Of a stretch of 64,000 bases of DNA, positions 8,970 to 20,245 are shown piece after piece (position 1 is the stretch's first letter; the number at the start of each line of letters is the position of its first letter). A model generated the notes under the pieces. It worked only from the letters and a program-made list of their open reading frames with translations, made no database searches and was not told the DNA's origin. A program made the position numbers and the translations under genes. The DNA comes from Micromonospora phaseoli (GTDB taxonomy: Bacteria; Actinomycetota; Actinomycetes; Mycobacteriales; Micromonosporaceae), in the NCBI RefSeq assembly GCF_900109115.1, contig NZ_FNYV01000011.1, positions 124,001-188,000 on the forward strand, written 5' to 3'.

Positions 8970-9409
8970 AGGAGCAGAGCGCGGCCCTCATCGTCGGTGT
9001 GTTGGTCGCCGCCGGGGTGTTCCTGCTGCTGCGGCCGGGCCTGCTGCGGGTGGTGCTGGGCTTCGTCCTGCTCGGGCACGCCGTCAACGTGCTGCTGCTC
9101 GCCGCCGGTGGGCTCGGCCGCCGGACGGCCGCGCTGGAAGAGGTGGGCCCCGACACGGCCGACCCGCTGCCACAGGCGTTCGTACTGACCGCCATCGTGA
9201 TCACTTTCGGTATCACCGTCCATCTGCTCGGTCTGCTGCGGCGCGACGACGGCGACGACGAGCCGGCGGGCGACGGCGCGGCGACCGGCGGCGGTGGCGG
9301 GGACGGCAGGAGCAGCGGCGCCGGGGGCGGCGACGGTGGTGGGCCCGATGGTGGGGACGGCGACGTCGAGCCGGTACGCGAGGGCGCGCCGGAGGGTGAC
9401 GTACGGTGA
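8966..9409 (+). CDS. mrpC: Mrp antiporter subunit C
   Basis: A 147-residue protein with three membrane segments in its first ~95 residues and the MrpC/NuoK-like pattern LLGHAVNVLLLAAGG and DPLPQAFVLTAIVI. The GTG start overlaps the mrpA stop and is preceded by GGAGGT. The C-terminal ~50 residues are a hydrophilic Gly/Asp-rich low-complexity tail not needed for the family fold. It is an NuoK-like membrane subunit of the antiporter complex, coupled to mrpA and mrpD by 4-base overlaps. Confidence 0.92.
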   Translation: MKEQSAALIVGVLVAAGVFLLLRPGLLRVVLGFVLLGHAVNVLLLAAGGLGRRTAALEEVGPDTADPLPQAFVLTAIVITFGITVHLLGLLRRDDGDDEPAGDGAATGGGGGDGRSSGAGGGDGGGPDGGDGDVEPVREGAPEGDVR

Positions 9410-10869
9410 ACGACCTTCTCCTCCTTCCGGTCGCCGGACCGCTGCTGGTGGCCGCTGTCCTGCTCGCCCTGCCGGGCCGGATGCTGCTGCACCGGCTCGC
9501 CGCCCTGGCGACCACTGCCGGGGTACTGGTGGTGGCGGTGGCCCTGCTGGTGGCGACCAGCGACGGGGCGGTCCCGGTGCTGCGGGTCGGCGGGTGGCCG
9601 GAGTCGGTGGCCATCAGCCTGGCGGCGGACGCGCTCAGCGCCCTGCTGGTCACGGTCACGGCAGTGGTGGTGCTCTGTTGCCTCGTCGCGGCGGTCGGCT
9701 CCGGCGACGACCGCCGCCCGTACTTCCTGCCGCTGGTGCTGGTCCTATCGGCCGGGGCGAACGGTGCCTTCCTCACCACCGACCTGTTCAACCTCTTCGT
9801 GCTGATCGAGGTCATGCTGGTGCCCTCGTACGTGCTGCTGAGCCTGGCCGGCGGGAGCGGACGTGGCGGCGCGGCACGGGTGTACGTGGCCACCAACCTG
9901 CTCGGCTCCACCCTCCTGCTGGCGGGCGTGGCCCTGGTCTACGGCACCACCGGCGTGGTCGGTCTGGGTGACCTGGCCGGCCTGGCCCGCGACGATCCGG
10001 CGGTGGCGGTCGCCGCCGCCGTGGTGCTGCTCGCCCTCGGCCTCAAGAGCGCGTTGGTCCCGCTGCACGACTGGCTGCCCCGCACCTACCCGGTGGCCTC
10101 GCCGGTGGTGGTGGCCCTCTTCTCCGGGCTGCTGACCAAGGTCGGCCTCTACGCCGTGATCCGGATCTACGCCGTGGTGTACGGCGGTGACCCCGCCTAC
10201 CACTGGCTGCTCGGTGCGGTGGCGCTGCTGTCGATGGTGGTCGGCGTGCTCGGCGCCGTCGGCGAGAAGTCGATGCGGCGGATCCTGACCTTCCACATGG
10301 TCAGCCAGATCGGTTACGTGCTGCTCGGCCTGGCGCTGTTCACCGCCGCCAGCCTGGCCGCGGCGGTGTACTACCTGGCGCAGTACATCCTGGTGAAGGC
10401 CGCGCTGTTGCTCTGCGCGGCGGCGGTGCGCTTCGGTCGGGGCACCGACCGGCTCGACGAATCCGGCGGTCTGAGCTGGCAGCGACCCGCGCTCGGCCTG
10501 GCGTTCGCCGGGGCGGCGCTGTCGCTGGCCGGCCTGCCGCCGTTCTCCGGCTTCGTGGCGAAGTTCCTGCTGCTGCGGGCCACCGCGGAGACCGGGGCCT
10601 GGCTGGCGATGACGGTCGCGGTGCTGGTCAGCCTGGTCACCCTGCTGTCGATGTTGAAGATCTGGAGCGCGGTGTTCGCCGGCGACCCGCCGACGTCGAC
10701 GGCCGTGGAGAAGCGGATCGGGCTGCCACTGGTCGGCGCGCCCCTGGCCCTGGCCGGGCTCTCCCTGGCGGCGGGGTTGGCCGCCCAGCCGCTGCTGGTG
10801 GTCGCGGACACAGCGGCGGCCGGGCTGCGCGACCCGTCGGGTTACGTCCGGGCGGTGACCGGACGATGA
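9406..10869 (+). CDS. mrpD: Mrp antiporter subunit D
   Basis: A 487-residue polytopic protein of the NuoL/M/N family. It carries the conserved proton-channel motif KSALVPLHDWLPRTYPVASP and TFHMVSQIGYVLLGLALF. About fourteen membrane segments can be drawn. With MrpA it forms the two antiporter-like cores of the complex. The GTG start overlaps the mrpC stop (GTGA) and the stop overlaps the mrpE start (ATGA), showing tight operon coupling. Confidence 0.93.
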   Translation: MNDLLLLPVAGPLLVAAVLLALPGRMLLHRLAALATTAGVLVVAVALLVATSDGAVPVLRVGGWPESVAISLAADALSALLVTVTAVVVLCCLVAAVGSGDDRRPYFLPLVLVLSAGANGAFLTTDLFNLFVLIEVMLVPSYVLLSLAGGSGRGGAARVYVATNLLGSTLLLAGVALVYGTTGVVGLGDLAGLARDDPAVAVAAAVVLLALGLKSALVPLHDWLPRTYPVASPVVVALFSGLLTKVGLYAVIRIYAVVYGGDPAYHWLLGAVALLSMVVGVLGAVGEKSMRRILTFHMVSQIGYVLLGLALFTAASLAAAVYYLAQYILVKAALLLCAAAVRFGRGTDRLDESGGLSWQRPALGLAFAGAALSLAGLPPFSGFVAKFLLLRATAETGAWLAMTVAVLVSLVTLLSMLKIWSAVFAGDPPTSTAVEKRIGLPLVGAPLALAGLSLAAGLAAQPLLVVADTAAAGLRDPSGYVRAVTGR

Positions 10870-11297
10870 GCGTGGACGCGGTGGGGGGTGTCACCCGACG
10901 TGCGGTGCTGCGGACCGGACGCATCCTGCGGTTCGCCGGCTACTTCGCCGTCCGGCTGGTCCAGGCGAACCTGGCCGTGGCCTGGGAGATCATGACCCCG
11001 CGTTCCCGGCTGGCCCCGGCGGTGGTGCGGGTGCCGCTGCGGGCGGTCACCGACACCGAGGTGGCGGCGGTGGCGCTGGCGGTCAGCCTGACCCCGGGCA
11101 CGCTGACCCTGGCGGTCCACCGGAGTCCGGCCGCGCTGTCGGTGCACGGTATGTACGCCGCCGATCCGGTGGTGTTCCGACGCGACGTGACCGAGTTGGA
11201 GGGGCGACTGCTGGCCGCCCTGCGCCCGGCCGGGCACCCCGGCCACGGCGGCCCGGCCGACGACGGCGGCCCGGCCGACGACGGTGACCGGAGGTGA
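10866..11297 (+). CDS. mrpE: Mrp antiporter subunit E
   Basis: A 143-residue protein of the MnhE family. It has a hydrophobic N-terminal part followed by the conserved LAVSLTPGTLTLAV segment near residues 72-85 and a more hydrophilic C-terminus with a short duplicated GGPADDGGPADDG tail. The ATG overlaps the mrpD stop. MrpE is a small accessory membrane subunit required for a functional complex. Confidence 0.9.
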   Translation: MSVDAVGGVTRRAVLRTGRILRFAGYFAVRLVQANLAVAWEIMTPRSRLAPAVVRVPLRAVTDTEVAAVALAVSLTPGTLTLAVHRSPAALSVHGMYAADPVVFRRDVTELEGRLLAALRPAGHPGHGGPADDGGPADDGDRR

Positions 11298-11304
11298 CGC
11301 GGAG

Positions 11305-11568
11305 ATGGTGAGGATCCTGCTCGACATGGTGCTCGTGGTTCTCGTCGGGTCGATGGCGGTGGTGGTGGTCCGGCTGGTGATCGGCCCGACCGACGCGGAC
11401 CGGGCAGCGGCACTGGATCTGGGCTTCTTCGTCTTCCTGGCGGCCCTGGCCGTGCTCGCCGCCCGGCTGGACGCCCCGGACCTGCTCGACCTGGTGCTCC
11501 TGGGGACGCTTGTGAGTTTCCTGGCCACGGTGGCGATGGCTCGGCTGGTGCTGCGGAGGCAGCGATGA
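11305..11568 (+). CDS. mrpF: Mrp antiporter subunit F
   Basis: An 87-residue protein with three membrane segments and the MrpF motif RLVIGPTDADRAAALD. A GTG at 11284 extends the frame by seven residues, but ATG 11305 has GGAGGT at a proper distance and gives the usual family length. It lies seven bases after mrpE and overlaps mrpG by ATGA. It is a small membrane subunit of the antiporter. Confidence 0.9.
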   Translation: MVRILLDMVLVVLVGSMAVVVVRLVIGPTDADRAAALDLGFFVFLAALAVLAARLDAPDLLDLVLLGTLVSFLATVAMARLVLRRQR

Positions 11569-11930
11569 TCCGGATCGGCGCTGCGTCGCTGCTGCTGGTG
11601 CTCGGCACCGCGCTGATCGCGATCGGCGCGGTGGGTCTGATCCGCCTGCCCGACGTCTATCACCGGATGAACTCCGTGGCCAAGGCGGCCAGCCTCGGGG
11701 TGAGCTGTGTCCTGTTGGGCGTGCTGCTGCTGATTCCCGGCGTGCGTACCGCCGTGGTGGTCCTGGTGGCGGTCGGCCTGCAGCTGTTCACCGCGCCGAT
11801 CGGCGGGTACGCCCTGGCCCGCGCCGCCTACCGGTCCGGGGCGCCGCTGGCGGCGGTCACCCGATACGACGAACTCGACGGCCGGGTCGGCGAGGGCCGC
11901 GGTCAGCCGGGCGGCCGAGAGCCCGGCTGA
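11565..11930 (+). CDS. mrpG: Mrp antiporter subunit G
   Basis: A 121-residue protein with three membrane segments and the MrpG core IGLIRLPDVYHRMNS-type sequence (GLIRLPDVYHRMNSVAKAAS). The last ~25 residues are a hydrophilic extension. It overlaps mrpF by ATGA and ends the operon; the leuS leader begins about 35 bases later, so read-through into leuS could occur but would meet the attenuator terminator. Confidence 0.9.
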   Translation: MIRIGAASLLLVLGTALIAIGAVGLIRLPDVYHRMNSVAKAASLGVSCVLLGVLLLIPGVRTAVVVLVAVGLQLFTAPIGGYALARAAYRSGAPLAAVTRYDELDGRVGEGRGQPGGREPG

Positions 11931-11965
11931 CCGATAGTGGGCGGCGGCTCCGTGCGGGAGGGCGG

Positions 11966-11971
11966 TACACT
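11966..11971 (+). promoter_or_regulatory. Candidate -10 hexamer for leuS leader transcript
   Basis: TACACT lies 7 bases before the ATG of the leader peptide. A start of transcription 6-8 bases downstream would fall on that ATG, so the peptide could be translated from a leaderless transcript. No good -35 is visible in the GC-rich upstream sequence. Confidence 0.5.
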
Positions 11972-11978
11972 CCCACTC

Positions 11979-12017
11979 ATGGCCGGTGTCTTCCTGCTTC
12001 TTACCGGGCCGTGCTGA
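11979..12017 (+). CDS. Leucine-rich leader peptide of leuS attenuator
   Basis: A 12-codon frame encodes MAGVFLLLTGPC then TGA. Three consecutive Leu codons (CTG CTT CTT) are present, two of them CTT, a codon expected to be rare in so GC-rich a genome. An intrinsic terminator lies 26 bases downstream and leuS follows. This is the layout of ribosome-mediated attenuation: stalling at Leu codons when charged tRNA-Leu is scarce would favour read-through into leuS. Such leuS attenuators have been predicted in Streptomyces. No Shine-Dalgarno site is near the ATG. Confidence 0.75.
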   Translation: MAGVFLLLTGPC

Positions 12018-12043
12018 TGCGCTGAACGCGCGACAGTACGGCG

Positions 12044-12068
12044 GCCCCTCCTGCGTGAGGGGCTTTTT
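12044..12068 (+). terminator. Intrinsic terminator of leuS attenuator
   Basis: GCCCCTC (12044-12050) pairs with GAGGGGC (12057-12063) around CTGCGT and is followed by five T. A competing pairing is possible: GGGCCG at 12006-12011, within the leader peptide frame, complements CGGCCC at 12042-12047, overlapping the 5' arm of this terminator. Confidence 0.8.
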
Positions 12069-12165
12069 CGTGTCCGCCGCCGGTCCGGGGGCGGGCCGTC
12101 GAGCACAGGACACGAGACCAGCCAGCCCTCCGACGGACTCCGTCGGGCGACGCGAGGAGAAGGCC

Positions 12166-14999
<2,834 letters not shown>

Positions 15000-15003
<4 letters not shown>

Positions 15004-15845
15004 GGGGCGCGGCGGTGTAGGGCGAGCATGACGACCGCGGCGGCTACCGCCGCCCAGACGGCGTAGGTGGTCCAGGCGCCGGAGACGGTGGCGGGGTAGG
15101 TGTCGGTCAGCCACGGCGGGGGACCGCCGGGCTCGATCAGCCGCTGCCAGGCCGGCACCGGCATGGCGTGCCGCAGCCACGCGCTCCAGCGTTCGTCCTC
15201 GTTGACGGCGGTGGGCAGCAGGAGCAGCACCGTCGCGGCGGTGACGATCGCGGGCGCGGTGTGTCGGATCAGCGCCGCGAGGGCCATGCCGACGAGCGCG
15301 CAGAGCGGCACCAGCAGCGCGGATGCGGCGATCCCCCGCAGGGCACCGGGCTCGCTGACGGACATGCTCGCGCCGACGTCGGCGAGGATCGCCTGGGACA
15401 CCGCGAAGGCCGCCGCCGCGCCCAGCGCCCCGAGCAGGGTCAGCACGCCGGTCAGCACCGTCAGCTTGGCGGCGGCGACCGCGTGCCGCCGGGGGACGGC
15501 CGCGAACGTGGTGCGCATCAGCCCGGAGGCGTACTCGCCGCCGATCGCGACCGCCCCGACGCCGCTGGCCGCGAGGACGACGAACATCTGTGCCTCGGCG
15601 GGGAAGGCGTCCCAGAGCGGGGAGCGTACCGCCCGCCGTTGCGCCGTCCAGTCGGGCCAGCCGGCGTGGGTGGCCAGCGCGGCGTGGGTGGCGAGGCCGA
15701 CCAGGGCGAGCAGGAGCAGGGCGAACGCGCCCCAGGTCGAGCGCAGCGACCAGAGCTTGATCCATTCGGCGGCGAGCAGGTCGCGGTAGCGGGCCGGGTG
15801 TGGCGTCCGGGTGATCTCGTCGGCGGGGCGGGTCACGGCGGTCAT
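15000..15845 (-). CDS. ABC-2 type transporter permease
   Basis: A 281-residue protein with a soluble N-terminus (YRDLLAAEWIKLWSLRSTWG), typical of ABC-2 permeases, followed by about six membrane segments and a large loop after the first. The ATG overlaps the stop of the ATPase gene (ATGA), so the two form one exporter. A two-component system is encoded divergently beside them, an arrangement common for antibiotic or lantibiotic stress exporters, but no substrate can be read from sequence. Confidence 0.85.
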
Positions 15846-16753
15846 CGGCTCTCCCGGGTGGCGTACTCGACATCGGCGGCGGTGAGTTCCATGAAGGCCT
15901 CCTCCAGCGAGGCGGTGCGGGTGGTCAACTGGTGCAGCGGAATCCGCAGGCCCAGGGCCAGGTCACCGATCCGCTCGGCGGTCACCCCGAGCACGGCCAG
16001 CGCACCGTCGGGATCCGGCCGTACGGTCGCGCCGGCGGCGGTCAGCGCGGTGGTCAGGGAGGCGGGCTCGGGGGTACGCACGACGACCTCCGCGCGGCCG
16101 GCGCGGGCGGCGAACCCGGCCAGGGACTCGTCGGCGATCAGTCGGCCCCGGCCGATCACGACGAGATGATCCGCGCAGTGCTCCATCTCGCCCATCAGGT
16201 GACTGGAGACGAAGAGGGTCCGGCCCTCGGCCGCGAGTCGCCGGAACACCTCCCGCAGCCAGCGCACCCCCTCCGGGTCGAGCCCGTTGAACGGCTCGTC
16301 GAACAGCAGCACGGGCGGGTCGCCGAGCAGCGCGGCGGCGATGCCGAGGCGCTGCCGCATGCCGAGCGAGAAGCGGCCGACGCGGCGATCGGCCGCGTCG
16401 TCCAGGCCGACCTGCCCCAGCACCTCGTCGACCCGGTGGCGGCCCATGCCGTTGCTGCGGGCCAGGGCCGCCAGGTGAGCCCGTGCGCTGCGCCCACCGT
16501 GCACGTCCCCGGCGTCGAGCAGCGCGCCGGCGTGCCGCAGTCCGCGCGGGAGGTCCCGGAATCGGACGCCGCCGATCGTGGCGGTGCCGCTGGTCGGCGC
16601 GGTCAGCCCGAGAAGCATCCGCAGGGTGGTGGACTTGCCGGCGCCGTTCGGGCCGAGGAAGCCGGTCACGTGGCCGGGCCGGACGGTCAAAGTCAGGTCG
16701 TCGACGGCTGTGGTGCGGCCGTACCGTCGGGTCAGGGAACGAAGTTCGATCAT
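15842..16753 (-). CDS. ABC transporter ATP-binding protein
   Basis: A 303-residue ATPase with Walker A GPNGAGKSTTL near residues 33-43, signature FSLGMRQRLG, Walker B VLLFDEPFNGLDPEG and the switch His in SSHLMGEMEH. The C-terminal ~90 residues are the extension typical of ABC-2 drug exporters. I chose ATG 16753; a GTG nine bases earlier is also possible. The frame is open well upstream but with no ribosome binding site. It pairs with the downstream permease by overlap and is divergent from the histidine kinase gene. Confidence 0.88.
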   Translation of the reverse strand: MIELRSLTRRYGRTTAVDDLTLTVRPGHVTGFLGPNGAGKSTTLRMLLGLTAPTSGTATIGGVRFRDLPRGLRHAGALLDAGDVHGGRSARAHLAALARSNGMGRHRVDEVLGQVGLDDAADRRVGRFSLGMRQRLGIAAALLGDPPVLLFDEPFNGLDPEGVRWLREVFRRLAAEGRTLFVSSHLMGEMEHCADHLVVIGRGRLIADESLAGFAARAGRAEVVVRTPEPASLTTALTAAGATVRPDPDGALAVLGVTAERIGDLALGLRIPLHQLTTRTASLEEAFMELTAADVEYATRESR

Positions 16754-16885
16754 GTCGTCCACGCTGCCCCGGCGCCGGGTTGGACGGCGTCGGCCCGCCG
16801 GCCACACCGGGGGCCGGACACTGGCCCACGGGCGTACGCCCCCGGGCCGATGCCCGTGCGACGCCCGGCTGGATACGGTGTGCCG

Positions 16886-18097
16886 GTGGACGCCATCGCC
16901 CTGCTCCGGCCGCGGGCCGCCCTCCCGGTGGTCCGGACGGTGCTGGGGTGGGCCGGGGTGGCCGTCCTGCCCGTGCTCTGGGTGATGGCGCCGGCAGTGT
17001 CGACCGGCGGGGGCGGTGTCGGTGTGCTGGGCTGGTGGCTGCCCGAGCGGTACCTGGTGCCGGTGCTGGCCGTGGCCCTGCCGGCGGGCCTGCTGCGCCG
17101 CCGCCCGCTGACGGCGCTCGGCCTGATGCTCGCCGGGGCGACGCTGAGCACCGTGACCGTGCACGGCGGGGACGCCGAGTATCTACGCAACGTCTTCAAC
17201 CTGCAGTTCCTTGCCGTCGACGCCGCACTCGGCGTGGTGGCGGCGAACCGGGCCCGGCGGGTGTCGGTGACCGCCGCCGGGGTGGTGCTGGTGATGCAGC
17301 TACTCGCGGCCTTCGTGAACCTCGGAGTCGAGCCGGTGGACCAGGCCGCGCTGACCATCCTGGCCGTGGCGACCGCCTGGATCGCCGGCAACTCGGTGCG
17401 GGCGCGGCGCGGTTACGCGGTGGCCCTGCGGGCGCATGCCGCCGCCGAGGCGGTTACCGCCGAGCGGCTGCGCATCGCCCGGGAGCTGCACGACATGGTG
17501 GCGCACAGCATCGGCGTCATCGCCATCCAGGCCGGGGTGGGGGCCCGGGTCATCGACAGCCAGCCGGCGCAGGCCCGTGCCGCGCTCGCCACCATCGAGG
17601 CGGCGAGCCGGGACACCCTGGCCGGGCTGCGGCGTACCCTCGGCACGCTGCGCCGTGGTGCCGGTGAGTCGGCGTCACTGGACCCGGTGCCCGGGCTGGC
17701 GGACCTGGACCGGCTGGTCGCCGCGACGGGCGACGCCGGAGTCCGGGTCGAGTTGTGCGAACGCGGCGACGGGCCGGTCCCGGCGGAGGTCGACCTCGCC
17801 GCGTTCCGCATCGTCCAGGAGGCGCTCACCAACGTGGTACGCCACGCCGGTGTCGACGCGTGCCGGGTCACCGTCGAGCGCGGTGACCAGGAGGTCGCGG
17901 TGGAGGTCGTCGACGACGGCCGGGGCGGTCCGATCGGTGTCGAGGGCCACGGGCTGGTCGGCATGCGCGAGCGGGTCCTGGCGCTCGGCGGCCGGCTCCG
18001 GGCCGGGCCACGGCCCGAGGGCGGTTTCCAGGTGACGGCCCGACTGCCGGTGCCGATCGGGACCGGCGGCCCGCCGGGCGAGCCGGTGGGCCGGTGA
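16886..18097 (+). CDS. NarL-type sensor histidine kinase
   Basis: About 403 residues. The N-terminal ~180 residues have several membrane segments, followed by a HisKA_3 dimerisation domain (ERLRIARELHDMVAHSIG) with the phospho-accepting His near residue 202, and an HATPase domain with FRIVQEALTNVVRHAG and the G-box EGHGLVGMRERV. The start is uncertain: GTG 16886 lies 6 bases after a TACGGT hexamer and fits leaderless initiation, while GTG 16880 and ATG 16850 are alternatives. It overlaps the response regulator gene by GTGA and is divergent from an ABC exporter that it may control. Confidence 0.87.
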   Translation: MDAIALLRPRAALPVVRTVLGWAGVAVLPVLWVMAPAVSTGGGGVGVLGWWLPERYLVPVLAVALPAGLLRRRPLTALGLMLAGATLSTVTVHGGDAEYLRNVFNLQFLAVDAALGVVAANRARRVSVTAAGVVLVMQLLAAFVNLGVEPVDQAALTILAVATAWIAGNSVRARRGYAVALRAHAAAEAVTAERLRIARELHDMVAHSIGVIAIQAGVGARVIDSQPAQARAALATIEAASRDTLAGLRRTLGTLRRGAGESASLDPVPGLADLDRLVAATGDAGVRVELCERGDGPVPAEVDLAAFRIVQEALTNVVRHAGVDACRVTVERGDQEVAVEVVDDGRGGPIGVEGHGLVGMRERVLALGGRLRAGPRPEGGFQVTARLPVPIGTGGPPGEPVGR

Positions 18098-18759
18098 CCG
18101 TCCGGGTGCTGCTCGCCGACGATCAGCCCCTGATCCGGGCCGGGCTGCGGGTACTCATCGCCGACGTGGTGGACATCGAGGTGGTCGGGGAGGCGGGCAC
18201 CGGCGCCGACGCGGTACGCCTGACCCGTGAGGTCCTACCGGACGTGGTGCTGATGGATCTGCGGATGCCCGGAATGGACGGGATCCAGGCGACCCGGACG
18301 ATCATCGCCGCCGGCGGTCCCACCCGCGTACTGGTCCTCACCACGTTCGACGACGACGAGCACGTGCACGCCGCGCTGCGCGCGGGGGCGAGCGGTTTCC
18401 TGGTCAAGGACATGGCGTTGGAGGACATCCTCGGTGCGATCCGGGTGGTCGCCGCCGGGGATGCGCTGATCGCGCCGGGCGTGACCCGCCGGCTCATCGC
18501 CGAGTTCGTCCGCCGGCCGGCGGCGCAGCGGCCCCGGGTCCTCGCCGGGGTCACCGAGCGGGAACGGGAGGTACTCACCCTGGTCGGTCGCGGCCTGTCC
18601 AACGCCGAGATCGCCGACCACCTCGTGATCAGTGTGGCCACCGCGAAGGCCCACGTGGCCCGGCTGTTCAGCAAGCTCGACGCGAGAGACCGGGTGCACC
18701 TGGTGATCGCCGCCTACGAGGCCGGGCTGGTCGGCGTCAACGGCCCGGAGGCGTCGTAG
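18094..18759 (+). CDS. NarL/FixJ family response regulator
   Basis: A 221-residue regulator. The receiver domain has acidic residues D9/D10, phosphoacceptor D55 (VVLMDLRMPGMDG) and conserved Lys in LVKDMA. A LuxR-type helix-turn-helix at about residues 150-195 (LTEREREVLTLVGRGLSNAE) binds DNA. The GTG start overlaps the kinase stop, so the two are co-translated. The likely target is the divergent ABC exporter or its own promoter; this is inferred from position only. Confidence 0.92.
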   Translation: MTVRVLLADDQPLIRAGLRVLIADVVDIEVVGEAGTGADAVRLTREVLPDVVLMDLRMPGMDGIQATRTIIAAGGPTRVLVLTTFDDDEHVHAALRAGASGFLVKDMALEDILGAIRVVAAGDALIAPGVTRRLIAEFVRRPAAQRPRVLAGVTEREREVLTLVGRGLSNAEIADHLVISVATAKAHVARLFSKLDARDRVHLVIAAYEAGLVGVNGPEAS

Positions 18760-18776
18760 CGGGGCGACGGCCGCGG

Positions 18777-19529
18777 TCACCCCCGGATGGCCTCCGGCGG
18801 GGTCGAGCCGGGGTCGAGCCGACGCCGGCGCTCCGCGCGCCACCAGCGGGCGAGCAGCACGGCGCTGGCGATGAAGCCCAGCGCCGCCGGTGCGGCGGCG
18901 AACCAGTTGACCCCGCCGGTGGAGGTGACGGCGGCACCGACCGCCGCGTAGCCGAACGCGGTCGGCGCGGAGGCGATCACGCTGCCGGTGAGGAACGGCA
19001 GCACCCGCGCGCCGGTGGTGCCGTAGCCGTAGCTGACCAGGCCGAAGCCGGAGATCGGCAGCAGCCGTACGGTGACCACGCCGAGCACGCTCTGCCGGGT
19101 GAACCAGCGGTCGAGGCGGGCCAGCCGGCCCCGGATGCGTTCGGCGACGAACTCCCGGCCCAGCACCCGGCCCACGGCGAAGCCGATCGCGGCGGCCAGC
19201 AGCGCTGCGCCGAGTGCGTAGGCGGCGCCCTCCAGGGCGCCGAAGATCGCCCCGGCGGCGAGTGTGATGAACGTGCGGGGGACCAGCGCCACCAGCAGCA
19301 GTGCCCCGCCGAGGACGCCGGCGACCGGGGCGAGACCACCCAGCCGGTCGCCGACCTGCGGCAGCGCCGTCGGGTCGGGCCGCGGCACCAGCAGCAGCGT
19401 CACCCCGAACCCGGCGAGCAGGAGCAGCAGCAGCGCGAACCGGAGGACCGACGGCCGGACGGCGACCGGCCAGCCCAGCGGGATTCCCGGTGGCCGCTGG
19501 CGTAGCAGCCGCCGGAGGGTGGGGATCAT
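18777..19529 (-). CDS. TVP38/TMEM64 (DedA-like) family membrane protein
   Basis: A 250-residue protein with about five or six membrane segments and the family core LAAGAIFGALEGAAYALGAA followed by GFAVGRVLGREFV. A basic C-terminal tail ends it. ATG 19529 overlaps the gatD stop (ATGA), making it the third gene of murT-gatD-TVP38. DedA-superfamily proteins are associated with lipid carrier or phospholipid handling; its position beside lipid II amidation genes fits an envelope role, but this is inference. Confidence 0.85.
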   Translation of the reverse strand: MIPTLRRLLRQRPPGIPLGWPVAVRPSVLRFALLLLLLAGFGVTLLLVPRPDPTALPQVGDRLGGLAPVAGVLGGALLLVALVPRTFITLAAGAIFGALEGAAYALGAALLAAAIGFAVGRVLGREFVAERIRGRLARLDRWFTRQSVLGVVTVRLLPISGFGLVSYGYGTTGARVLPFLTGSVIASAPTAFGYAAVGAAVTSTGGVNWFAAAPAALGFIASAVLLARWWRAERRRRLDPGSTPPEAIRG

Positions 19530-20245
19530 GCCCGGGCGGCGGCCACCGCGGTCCGGCGTTCGGCCCGCAGCCGGTCGGCCCAGGTGTCGTCGAGCGGCGG
19601 AAGCCGCTGCGCGCCGGTGGCCCAGCCCAGCAGCAGATCGGCCAGGGCGGGGTTGCGGGCCAGCGCCGGGCCGTGCGAGTACGTGCCGAGCAGCTTGCCC
19701 CGCCACGCCCCCTCGGTGGCGCCGTCGTTGCCGACACCGGCGGTGACCCGGGCCAGGGGGGAGACCCCGGGGCCGAGCCGGGTGCGGCCGCCGTGGTTCT
19801 CGAAACCGGTAAGCGGCGGCAGGCCGAGTCGGGCGTCGATGTCGCCGGCCAGCTCGCCGACCGCCCGGCTGGGACCGCGGTCCGAGGAGAGGTCGAGCAG
19901 CTCCAGTCCCTGGTACTGGGTGCCCTTGGCGAAGAAGGAGGTGCCGAGCAGTTGGTAGCCGGCGCAGACGCCGAACACCACCGAGCCCTGGGCCACCGCA
20001 CGGTGCAGGCCGCCGTCGGCGATCAGCCGCTGCGCGCCGAGTGCCTGCGGTCCGTCCTCGCCGCCCCCGATCAGGTAGATGTCGGCGGTGGTGGGCAGCC
20101 GCTGGTCGGACCGGACCTCCAGCACCTCGACCGGGAACCCGCGCTGTCGTGCCCGGCGGGCCAGGATCAGGGCGTTGCCCCGGTCGCCGTAGGTGGACAG
20201 CAGGTCGGGGTAGATCCAGACGATGCGCAGGGTCTCAGTTGACAC
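19526..20245 (-). CDS. gatD: Lipid II isoglutaminyl synthase glutaminase subunit GatD
   Basis: A 239-residue class I glutamine amidotransferase of the CobB/CobQ type. The nucleophile Cys94 lies in VFGVCAGYQLLG and the catalytic His191 in GTYSHGPAL. It supplies ammonia to MurT, which amidates the alpha-carboxyl of D-Glu in the lipid II stem peptide. GTG 20245 was chosen: it sits inside the last codons of murT (11-base overlap), and the protein then begins STETLRIVWIYPDLLSTYG as in the family. Cotranscribed with murT. Confidence 0.93.
   Translation of the reverse strand: MSTETLRIVWIYPDLLSTYGDRGNALILARRARQRGFPVEVLEVRSDQRLPTTADIYLIGGGEDGPQALGAQRLIADGGLHRAVAQGSVVFGVCAGYQLLGTSFFAKGTQYQGLELLDLSSDRGPSRAVGELAGDIDARLGLPPLTGFENHGGRTRLGPGVSPLARVTAGVGNDGATEGAWRGKLLGTYSHGPALARNPALADLLLGWATGAQRLPPLDDTWADRLRAERRTAVAAARA

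Noticed and set aside
11931..12165. T-box riboswitch considered for the leuS leader
   Set aside because: No T-box sequence or specifier-loop structure is visible in the short leader; the Leu-rich peptide plus terminator explains it better.
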